Source: Trametes villosa (taxonomy: Eukaryota > Basidiomycota > Agaricomycetes > Polyporales > Polyporaceae). Taken from it: a stretch of DNA of 64,000 bases. The notes under the pieces are model-generated. The model saw only the letters and a program-made list of their open reading frames with translations. It was not told the origin of the DNA and did not search any database. The translations under genes and the position numbers were made by a program. Location of the stretch: positions 62,001-126,000 of the forward strand of contig PUDQ02000049.1 of assembly GCA_002964805.2 (NCBI GenBank). The letters are read 5' to 3'. How positions within the stretch are numbered: the first letter of the stretch is position 1; every line of letters starts with the position of its first letter. Positions 55,723 to 64,000 of this stretch are shown here, one piece after another.

Positions 55723-58707
55723 GATCCGGGTTCAGCGCTGTAGACATCGAGTTCGCATGGACAGGCGGTTGAGGGTGTTCGGGGAGGCGAGCTGTTGTTT
55801 CCAGACAGTTAGACAAGCGGTCACTCAAACTCGAATACAAACATACCTTCCGAGCATGGCTGAGGGTTGTTGCTAGGGCCACGGAGGAGATGTGCAAAGA
55901 GCGAAGATGGGAGGCTTGATGTGGCAGGTACAAGAGGCATGGATTCGACTGGCAGCGCGTTAAGATCACGAGCAGAGGCCATGGGGTGCGCGTGTAAGGC
56001 CGTAGATGGCATGATACCAGGTGCACCGCCTGCAGCCGCGGCGGCAGACTCAGGGTACGGATGCCGTGTTGCTCCACGGCGCAGGATGAATAGCGAATCC
56101 TCCTGGTCAATCTCTCCCTAGACAACACCGCGTCAATGTCTACCCGTGCGCACAAACGCAGACAGCGTACCTGTCTGGTCAAGGGGGAACACCTGTCGGC
56201 TGCTTCTAATGCTCCATCCAGAGGGCCGCGGCGGCGCGGTCGTGGTTGCACGCGCTGCTGATGAACGTCCTTATCGTGCCGGCCATACTCGTGCCCTGCC
56301 GGAGCTCCGATGGATGTCGACGGGCCAGGGAGTGGGCTATAGATGGGGTGGTGCGCAGGGATGGAGAGGGGAACCGGGATATTCTCTTGTTCCTCCGGGC
56401 GCGTTGTCGAAGATCGAGGGCGCGATGCCTTTGCCAGCGCGGTTCGAGCAAGCGCTGCAGCAGTATACCTGGCATCCACAGCCCGCAAGACGTCGAGAAC
56501 TCCGGCGCCATGCCGAGCAGCAAAGATCCAAGGGGGGTCGACGAGCTTGGCAGTGATGTCGGCGACGGTCGAGAGTGTGGCGTCATGAACGAGAGACGCG
56601 ATCATCTTGTCGGACAGCAAACCTGCTTCGCTGAAGGATGTCCTCTTATACCGTACGCGGATCGTGCGCAATTGCCAGTCGCGCAGCGCGGACAGGGCGG
56701 CCTTGCGGTGCTCCCCTGTACGCACCAGACGTACCGGTGCACCCTGGACAGGGTGACTATGGGCGGGGACTCCATGCTCCGCGGTAGGCCTCATGGCGGC
56801 TGGAGGGGATGTGGTATGATCGGCGCCTGAGCGTGTGCTCGTGTTGCAGTGCCGTTTGTTGGATACCAGGATGCCGGAAGACGGGGAACGGGCTCGCTTG
56901 TTCGAGGGTGTGGAGGGGCCTGCCAGGCTGGGTGGAGGGAGCGAGGGAAGAGATGCTTTGGCCGGCGGCGCCGCATGGGACAGCAGAGAAGCTGCATGGC
57001 ATCTGTCACAACAGTGGCTTCTTGATATCTCTAGAGATCCCATATACGGACATTACAGCATTAATATAGATCCCGGAGTAACATCAGAACTGATAGAGCT
57101 AGACGAACCCGTGTTCTGCGCGTGACGCAATGGATTGTTGAAGTATTCATCGGCAGCCTCGCGCCTGCAGCCGTCCGCGTTCAACCAGATGCGCAGGGCG
57201 CTCTCGACCCTTTTCCGGTACTCGGGCGGCGTCACTGCGGCGTTTGCATTACCTACTTCGGACTGCTTCTTATGATTCGGCGTGGTCTTCTTCGCCTGCT
57301 CCCTGGGTTCCTTTCTGCGAATGATTTGAAAGGCCGACTTCTCCACCAACAAGGTAGCCCGTGCCCTCATGTTTGGTGATCGACCCGCTCTCCCCGCACG
57401 CTGTATCCACGTTGTCAGAGACGTCGGCGCCCCAAACTGGATGACATGAGCTATATCCGGGATATCTGCCCCCTGGAGAGTTGCCTTAGCTTCCGGCCTC
57501 CGAGATCTAATGTGGAAGAATGAACGCACCATGCCGACGGCCTCCGTTGCAACTAAGATTCTGACCGTCCCCTCCGTGAACCGCCGCATAACACTTCGCC
57601 GCTTGCGTTTCCGGCGATAGGCGTGGAGGAATTCAATGGGCCGGTGCCCTGTGAACGGGACATGCAGCTGCTCAGATCGATATCACCAAGCGAATAGAGT
57701 TGTGTTCCGGGAATTCGAGAATACGATGGTTTTGGGGATGTCGGCGGGCCGGGTCACACTGCGGAGCGGGAGTACTTGATCCAACGCCGCATAGTCCCGC
57801 CCATTCTCCATCAGAGCGACCTCCTGACAGATGTTCGAGCGGTCGTTCCCTAGGTTGAGATAGAAAGACGAGGCCGGGTCAATCTGCAAGCTCGTTTCGA
57901 CCTCTTCGAGGACAGGCGGAGCCATCGTCGCGGAGAGTGCTGCTATGGGCGCCCTGCAAGGTATGAATGTTCTCAGCTTACTGAGCTCCGCATAATCGGG
58001 GCGGAAGTCGCCTCCCCACTGCGAGATACAGTGGGCCTCATCGACTATGAACCCCGAGAGACCCCGTTCCAAGCCCACACCACGCAAGACGTCCCGCACC
58101 TCCGCGTGTCTGAGGCACATCTCCGGGCCCAGGAAGAGCGCGCGGTATGTAGCTGCCGAGATTGCCTATGGTAATGAGAGTGTTTTCTGAGCAAAATCGT
58201 CAGCAACGTACACGCCCGACGCACCTTGCCGAGCTGCTTGGTCCACGTGTCTTGATTGAGCGGTTTTGCTGCTACCCCGAGTTTATTGAACCTAGCGGAC
58301 TGATAGAATGTTATTACACATCCCACCTGTCTGTAAACAGGATTTGAACACACCTGATCGTGTTGAAGGGCTTTTAGAGGCGAGATAATCGCCGTAGTTT
58401 TCCGGGAGTTCTGAGGCAGCAAAAGCGGCAGCAAGTAAGGGATTGTCTTGCCCGAACCAGTGCCGGCGATAACAAGACAGTCTAGCCCTAGTAGTAGAGC
58501 CTCGGCGACGTCGAGCTGCCAAGGATACGGTGTTTTTCCGCCAGTAGCACGCTTGAAGTTCTCGACCATGAGACTGCGTGTAGTAGACGAGCTGTAGCCA
58601 GCAGACAAGGCGGCCTTTTGGCGAGCGTTCTCGAGATTTGTTTGACCCAGGCGCTGTCGTTTGTTGTTGGCAAGAGCCTTCCTGATGTAAGACTCCGAGT
58701 GCGGCAT
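55682..58707 (-). CDS. RecQ-like DEAH helicase of the transposon
   Basis: Minus strand, ATG at 58707-58705, about seven exons with 20-60 nt introns. SF2 motifs in order: I 'VIAGTGSGKTIPYLLPLLL'; Ia 'IISPLKALQHDQ'; II 'GFIVDEAHCISQWGGDFRPD'; III 'ALSATMAPPVLEEVE'; IV 'KTIVFSNSRNTTLFAW'; V 'ILVATEAVGM' spliced to 'GADIPDIAHVIQFG'; VI 'WIQRAGRAGRSPN'. The RecQ zinc-binding part follows ('WLNADGCRREAADEYFNNP', then after an intron 'HCCDRCHAA'), then a C-terminal domain ('AGLLSDKMIASLVHDATLST', 'GVLDVLRAVDARYTAAAL') like that of other basidiomycete RecQ-type helicases. The open frame runs to 55682, overlapping the tail of the opposite gene by about 40 bp; the real end may be earlier through splicing. 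I see no stop or frameshift that introns do not explain. Likely role: unwinding or end processing during transposition. Confidence 0.82.
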
Positions 58708-58770
58708 GTTTTACGAGGAAGCGTACACAAAGGTCGGCGTAGTACGACACAGAGTCGCGTCGCGACGCGC

Positions 58771-58968
58771 CGACGGTCGAAATGCGCGAGCGCGTAGCTA
58801 CCATATCCGGAACCCATCGCTCCACCGCGATCTCGCCACCGCTGTCCCGGCTCAGGAACACGAGCGCTTTGCGGGCGCCTTCTGGCATGGGGGGTGGCAC
58901 GGTGGGAATGCCCCAGACGTGTATTTGCAGTGGCGGGGTGCGAGTTACAAAGTCGGGGTACGAGACCA
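58771..58968. repeat. Right 198-bp terminal inverted repeat
   Basis: Partner of 51923-52120 with one mismatch. It is adjacent to the helicase start codon and probably holds its promoter. Confidence 0.97.
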
Positions 58969-58976
58969 ACTAGTCC

Positions 58977-60107
58977 GAGGAACCGCTGCACCTTGTTATA
59001 CGAGCGAGGTGTCCGCCAGTTCCTGATACGGCTCATCTTGTCCGTATCGGCGTGTAGTCCCTTGTCATCTATTCGGTGACCGAGGCAATCCAAGTCTTTG
59101 GAGTATAAGTCGCACTTGCTGCGGCTTAGGAAAAGCTTCGCCTATCGAAGCTTTTCGAACACTATCCTTAAGTGTTCTTCATGCTCCTCCTTGGAGTCCG
59201 AAAATACGAAAATGTCGTCCAAATATACATGGACGAACCTTCCGATACAGTCACGAAATATGGCTGTCATGAGACGTTGGAACGTGGACGGGGCGTTGGT
59301 GTCGCCGTGTTGCATGACCTCGCTCACGAACGTCCCGTAAGGCGTCGCAAACGCGGTCTTCCACACGTCCTCCGCAACTATGCGGATCTGTTCGTAGGCG
59401 TCGGACAGATCAATCTTCGAGCGATACTTCGCTCGAGCAACGTCCATCCGGATCTGGTCTTGATCCGGAAACGGTGTCAGGTCGTGCACCGTGTTCTGGT
59501 TTCGTTGTCGCGCATCGAGTACGGTGCGCAGCTTGCCATTCTTCTTGGCAACGCATAGCAGGGGCGCTGCTTGCGTGACCGTTACCGGTCGCCACCAGCC
59601 TGCCTTTACATAGTGATTGATTTTCGCTATGAGTTCTGGCTTCACCACGTCCGCGCAACGTGGGAGATGATAGCGATATTTCTTCGCTTCATCGATGAGC
59701 GGGATATGGTGGTTGATCTCCCGGAACGGTGGGAGATGCTCCAGCGCGGGACGTATAATGTCCTCGGTGGCCGCATACCAGCGGTCACGAAGAGCTTTCA
59801 GCTCCTCCTCTTCCTCGTCTATGACGAACCCAGCGTGGGTTCGTCGGATCTGTTCGTCTTCCCACTGCTCCTTGGCTATCTTGTCCAAAAGCTCATTGAT
59901 GCCGTATGGGTCCTCGTACCCATACTTGTCCCTTCTAGGACCTCGCGACGATTGCATCGTCGGAATGAATTTTTCGCCAATGTTTGGCGGCGAGCTATCT
60001 TTGGCTCGCCCTTGGTGTCGTTCAGGAATCTTAACGGTTTCTACACCGTTCCCTCCCCCTCCTGACGACCCTCCGGACTTGTCGTAACGAGAGTGGGGAG
60101 GTTCCAC
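58977..60107 (-). pseudogene. pol: gypsy pol: reverse transcriptase N-terminal part
   Basis: Minus strand, ATG at 60107. N-terminal leader with 'KFIPTMQSSRGPRRDKYGYE', then RT blocks 'PLIDEAKKYRYHLPRCADVV', 'KNGKLRTVLDARQRNQNTV', 'RSKIDLSDAYEQIRI', 'FATPYGTFVSEVMQHGDTNA' and the catalytic 'HVYLDDIFVFSD' (YLDD at about 59213-59224). An in-frame TAG at 59142-59144 ('FEKLR' then 'AKLFLSRSKCDL') is followed by 'DCLGHRIDDKGLHADTDKMS' and 'VQRFLGL', where the nested transposon was inserted. The sequence continues at 51914. It starts in another frame 25 bp after the gag-protease stop. Confidence 0.93.
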
Positions 60108-60131
60108 TCTTGTGGAACTTGCTACGTTGTC

Positions 60132-63100
60132 CTACTGCTTAGGTTTAGCAGTACCTTCGAATCGAAATCGAGGAACCCATTTCTTGGGTTCGGGTTTCGC
60201 AGTCATCGAAACCTCGGGATCGAACAACGGCAAACTCTTGCCGTTGATTACTACCGTACCTGCATGGAAGTCTAGGATTACTCCATGCTTCCTGCAGAAC
60301 GTAGTTCCCAACACGACATCGTACTTGTCGATGTCTACTACGTCAAAATATTGCGTAGTATTCACAGAGCCCACCTTGAGCTCTGCTTGCGCACCATAAT
60401 TGATGCGCGTCTTGCTGCCCTTGGTTCCCAATTGCAGCCCTACGGGCTGCGCCAGATCGATACGATCTGTGCGACTCAAATATGCCAACTCTGGCGTAAT
60501 CGAATCGGTCGTGCAGCCCGAGTCGAATAAGGCCAGAGCTGTGACCTTATTGATTGTGATCTCAGCGCATAACGTGCGCTGGGCCTGGAGCGTGCGCACA
60601 GGTTGCGCCACGGGATCATCTATACGACGTATCTTATTGTCGTATAGCCAGGCCTGCTTGTACCCTCGCGTGAGTGCAACAGCCATGGTGTGTAACCGAA
60701 GAGGCTCAGCTTCGGCCTCTTCTAGCGGTGCAATACACATCGCGATGAAGTATTCATCTGCATCTCCCTCTCCAGGAGATGCGTAATGATCCTCGTCAGG
60801 ATCATACTGAGATCCTTCCAGACCATAGTCTGACAACGGATATTCTCCGTAGTCGTCTGGGTTATCCGCAAGAGCCTCGGGTTCAGGCTCTTGATCCTCA
60901 GGATGAGTTGCTGCATTATCGTCGGCAACATCTTGCTGTGTAGACGGCTCGTTGCCGTCGTCCGACGTGTCGTCAATGACACGCTGAGCGAACATCCGCT
61001 GTACTGTAGCGGATTTCTTCCCATAGTTGGGACATTTCGCGTCGCTCGCGAAGTGGCCTATTTGACCACAGGAATAGCACTTAAGAGGTGCTTTCTGAGT
61101 TTTATCAATCCGCGCAGTTGACGCGGATTGCTGCACCGTGCCAGACTGACGCGGTACCGAACCACCTCGCACATCTGTCGAAGGGCGTTTAAAGCCAATA
61201 GTAGCTTTATGTGTAGTACTGGTAGTATTACGGGAAGCCGAAGCCGTTGGCTTCCTAATTACATTACGCACTCCTCGCTGCGGGCGTGCCTCTACCGTAG
61301 GCTTAGCACTGGTGTTCGGTATAGTATGTGCTCGCGAAGGTTCGCGAGCTAATTTCCGAAGCCGCATAGCGCGCGACTTCTGCTCAATATCTTGAGCAAC
61401 TTGGTACAATTGTGCCAAGTCGTGTTCTTGAGGTGACATACCGTTCACAACGGTAAGTAGGTACTCGATGTCTTCGGGTAACGCCTCAATGAACTTCCTA
61501 CGCAATTGGAAGGGCGTAGGCTTTTCCCACATCCGTTCGGATATGTACAGCAGCTTCTCATATAGAGCTGCGACCCCTCTGTCACTGGAGCGGTAAACCA
61601 GCGAAGCATATTGTTGCTCCGCCAGCAGATTCAAATCCTTATGGATGAATCTGCGATAGAGGGCTATTACAGCCTCCTCGAATATCCAGTCGCGCTTATT
61701 GCGCGACGGAGACTGTATAGTGTTGTAGAACCACGTAGCGGCATCACCGCTAAGTGCAGTGCCCAATATTCGGACACGGTCACGGTCCATCCTAGGACCC
61801 GTGATCCTCAACGTGTTGAAGTACTCGAGGAGGCCTCGCAGCCATACCTCGAGTGCATCGAGATCGTCTTTCCCCTCGTACGTTTTGGGTGGCGCAAGTT
61901 TCGCCACCTTCAAGTACGCAGGGGGATCTCCCTCTGGAGGTGATCCGACCATCTCATCTATCATCCGTACGAGACGGCTGATCGTTACACCATCACGAGG
62001 CCCTACTACAGGCCCCGTGTATGCCAGCGGTTCAGTAGTTTCTGCTGGCTGCATAGGAGGTAATCCTCCGTAATATGCAGATGCTCCCATTGAGCGTCGA
62101 GGGTGTTTCCAGTCCCATAGTCCAGGCGGCCGTTCTTGACGGTACGCGGGTCCTTGGGACGCAGACATAGGCTCAGCGGGATAATCGCTGGGTGAGGATG
62201 GAATTGGCTGCGCGACGTGCGCAGCCCTAGTCGAGCCTTGCGGATGATCGAATGCCACGTTCCGAGTAGGAACGGTAGTCTGCGCATCGCCAGTTCAGCG
62301 GGCTGATGAGGACGGCGGCAGTTGGGCCGTCGTGTGCGGTGGATCATACAGCCCCGCACGACTCAGTCGTTCAATCCGGCCAGCGACGATACGCTGGCGA
62401 GGATCTAATAGTGCATCCTCTACTTCGCAATCATCCGCGAAGTTCTCCATTTGCGGATCAGCAGCTGAGCTGATATGTGTGTCTATGGTTGCCCTTGTCA
62501 TAGGCAACTCGTCGCTTTCATCCTCACCAGCCACGATAGGCTGATGAATGTGGTGCCCTGCATCGGCATCCTCACTTACCGCTATAGCGCGAGCGGTAAG
62601 GTCCTCCTTGTCTTCTTCGTCCATTAGGTGACCTAGGCCTAATTCCGCTAGTGCGGACTGCAGAGCGAGATTCGTCTCGTTCTCTGCCTCGAGTATCTGC
62701 TTCTGCAGCAGACGGAATCGTTTCTTCGATTCCCAAACTACCATGCGCAACGGCGCAAGGTTCAGTGTCGGTGCCGCCGGCACTGACGAGCTCGCGGCCA
62801 ACTGCTGCGAGCGTCCTTCACGCAGATCCTGCCAGTCTTGCCCAATGTTGGCAAGACTCTGACTGTTAAGCGAGCTCGCAGCGGAGCCCGATCGTCGTGA
62901 CGGGCCTGCTTGATCTGAAGCCGGTCATCCAGCATGCACGCTGGCAGTCGCACGACCCCTAGTAGGGTTCGTGGTGTCGTCTAAGCCGCCGGATACCACT
63001 GATTGTGGTATTGAAGGTCCACCCTCGCCCTCTGCAGACCGAGGGAGTGACGTGGCGGGTTGACCCGCGCCGAACTCAGCGCGGGGGGGTTGGTTCGAGG

Positions 63101-63161
63101 TAGAAGTCGAGGCCCGCGGAGTTCGCGGGTCCGTGGGGTTGTTTGAGCTGTGGTGGCTCAT
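60132..63161 (-). pseudogene. gag: gypsy gag-protease frame with two internal TGA codons
   Basis: Minus strand, a single frame from ATG at 63161 to the stop at 60132 (about 1,009 codons), broken by TGA at 62925-62927 and at 62295-62297. Order: S/P-rich N-terminus ('MSHHSSNNPTDPRTPRASTS'), helix ('WESKKRFRLLQKQILEAENE'), retrotransposon-gag capsid ('DDLDALEVWLRGLLEYFNTL', 'GTALSGDAATWFYNTI', 'FIEALPEDIEYLLTVVNGMS'), basic linker, zinc knuckle 'CYSCGQIGHFASDAKC' (CX2CX4HX6C, spacing longer than CCHC), acidic spacer, and retropepsin with 'ALALFDSGCTTDSI' and 'YDVVLGTTFCRKHGVILDF'. Both stops fit CGA to TGA changes at CpG. The last part (from ATG 62258) is still open and would give a 708-residue gag-protease. 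Confidence 0.9.
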
Positions 63162-63265
63162 TCTTGCTGGATGCGGATGGGGGTTGCTAGGGGATTAGAG
63201 TTCGATGACGTGGTTGCACGTCGAGCCCCAAATCGGGCGATTATAACACGGTAAGAGTAAAAAAG

Positions 63266-63553
63266 TGTAAAACTCATGGGTGTCGGGCACTTCTGATGCC
63301 CGCAGTCTCCTAGTACTCTGGTCCGGGCTCTATTAGGGCTCGGTGTACTCGGGAGATGGTGGGGCAGTTGTAGAAGGCTGCCCTCACCAGACGCGCGGGT
63401 TCCGAATACCCGCGCGTTGTACGCGTCTATCTAATACATGATATCTACGCGGTATCTTATCCTAGCGCAACTAGCGCTAGGTACAGCTCGCGACATAGCG
63501 CAACTAGCGCTATGTCCTGCAATAACCCGTAACGACCGCGGAGGGTCGTTACA
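63266..63553 (-). repeat. 5' LTR of the gypsy element
   Basis: 288 bp, TGTAACGACC (at 63553, minus) to TTTTACA. It is followed by target duplication TGGAC at 63554-63558 on the outside and an A/T-rich leader 63162-63265 on the inside. I could not identify a clear tRNA primer site. Confidence 0.97.
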
Positions 63554-63558
63554 TGGAC

Positions 63559-63588
63559 CCATGGGTGCCAGTGGCCTAACCCGCACCC
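63559..63588. other. Short spacer between gypsy and L1
   Basis: Thirty bases of host sequence between the gypsy target duplication and the start of the L1 LTR. Confidence 0.5.
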
Positions 63589-64000
63589 TGTTAGGGCCGT
63601 GCGGGCTTTAAGTCCGGAACTGGTCGGAGTTGACAGCTCCGAAGCACGGGAAAGCGGAGCTCCGAACTCCGAAGGTGCGGGAAAGCGGACCTGGGCTTTG
63701 GAGGTCGGACTTGTCGGATGTAGCGGAGCGGAGGTCCGAACGGAGGCCCACACAAGGGAGGACTTTAGCGAAGCTATTAGCAACGCCAGAGACCCTTGCC
63801 ACTTGTCCTCAGATTTTGGAGGTGGACAGGTCCGATGTCCGGAGGTCCGACACCGGAATGTCGGACTTACCGGACTAGGAAGGTTGGAGCTACCGGACGA
63901 TGAGCGGAGGAAGCAGAGAGAAGTAGAATGAGTGTATAGAGGAATGGGATGGTGTAACGAGATATCCGAACTGAGTAGCTACAACATACCAGCTACGTAT
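63589..64000 (+). mobile_element. L1-family LTR, cut by the window end
   Basis: Starts TGTTAGGGCCGTGCGGGC and follows the 39312-40031 copy (opposite orientation) closely for all 412 bases seen. The window ends about 300 bp short of the expected LTR end, so I cannot tell whether it is a solo LTR or the start of a full element. Confidence 0.9.

Larger units (their letters stand above)
51923..58968. mobile_element. Two-gene DNA transposon with RecQ-like helicase (Academ-like), 7,046 bp
   Basis: Starts TGGTCTCGTACCC and ends with its complement. The terminal inverted repeats of 198 bp (51923-52120; 58771-58968) differ at one position. The 8-bp target duplication ACTAGTCC is at 51915-51922 and 58969-58976. 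It carries a DUF6589-type gene on the plus strand starting 106 bp inside the left repeat, and a RecQ-like helicase gene on the minus strand starting 63 bp inside the right repeat; the two converge near 55.7 kb. The target is the gypsy RT codons for 'FLGLV'. The helicase-carrying Academ lineage of fungi and animals is the closest known group I can name. The assignment is an inference and the target-site length should be checked against that group. Confidence 0.9.
43356..63553 (-). mobile_element. Ty3/gypsy (chromovirus-type) LTR retrotransposon, 20.2 kb including nested insertions
   Basis: Minus-strand element with 288-bp LTRs at 63266-63553 (5') and 43356-43643 (3'), and target duplication TGGAC at 43351-43355 and 63554-63558. 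Gene order is gag-protease, RT, RNase H, integrase, chromodomain, an extra 3' frame, polypurine tract, LTR. Removing the nested elements and their duplications (51923-58968 and 47251-49867) leaves about 10.5 kb. Five stops, one frameshift and a changed integrase catalytic residue show it is dead. The LTRs differ at 8 of 288 positions. Confidence 0.95.

Noticed and set aside
55682..58707. RecQ-like helicase as a subtelomeric telomere-linked helicase gene
   Set aside because: The gene lies inside a unit with 198-bp inverted repeats and a target duplication, embedded in a retrotransposon; no telomere repeat nearby.
1..64000. tRNA or rRNA genes
   Set aside because: I found no tRNA A-box/B-box pair or conserved rRNA core on either strand by reading; a covariance search would settle it.

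Overview
The window is a transposon graveyard from a filamentous basidiomycete, most likely an Agaricomycete. The evidence is the set of families present: a Ty3/gypsy element with chromodomain, a copia fragment, a Helitron with DUF6570-like N-terminus, Plavaka/CACTA-type and KDZ-type transposase remnants, DUF6589 and DUF6698 proteins, many 45-60 nt introns, and short solo LTRs. I see no housekeeping gene, tRNA, rRNA or CRISPR. Family names come from remembered motifs, not from a search.

Layout. 1-9.3 kb: fragments of an A+T-rich non-coding repeat family (here called HLF), a 657-bp MITE with target duplication, solo LTRs of two related families (L1, L2), a broken KDZ transposase N-terminus, and a truncated foldback-family copy split by a hAT-type MITE. 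9.3-29.4 kb: two nearly identical 4,684-bp segments (9288-13971 and 24764-29447), each holding part of a pseudogene plus a complete HLF copy. Between them lie a decayed autonomous Helitron (about 14.0-21.0 kb) and a copia fragment. HLF copies and the Helitron share the same 3' terminus, so HLF is best read as the Helitron's non-autonomous kin. 29.4-33.1 kb: a 101-bp-arm inverted repeat, a TA-flanked MITE, a gene remnant, and an LTR-like region ending in an array of small hairpins. 33.1-41.8 kb: an 8.7-kb element with an inverted terminal motif and two divergent genes, a DUF6698 protein and a Plavaka-type transposase. A solo L1 LTR sits in one of the transposase introns.

43.36-63.55 kb is one Ty3/gypsy element on the minus strand with 288-bp LTRs, polypurine tract and 5-bp target duplication TGGAC. 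It is split by two later insertions: a 2.6-kb foldback element between integrase and chromodomain, and a 7,046-bp DNA transposon inside the reverse transcriptase. That transposon has 198-bp inverted repeats with one mismatch, an 8-bp target duplication, a DUF6589-type gene and an oppositely oriented RecQ-like helicase gene. It resembles the helicase-bearing Academ lineage and is the most interesting system here. Its DUF6589 gene was in turn hit by a 528-bp hAT-type MITE. The window ends inside another L1 LTR.

Order of events at the right: gypsy first (LTRs about 97% identical, five stops that look like transitions), then the helicase transposon (arms almost identical), then the MITE. Six of the eight LTR differences are C/T or G/A changes at CpG, which suggests cytosine methylation and deamination.
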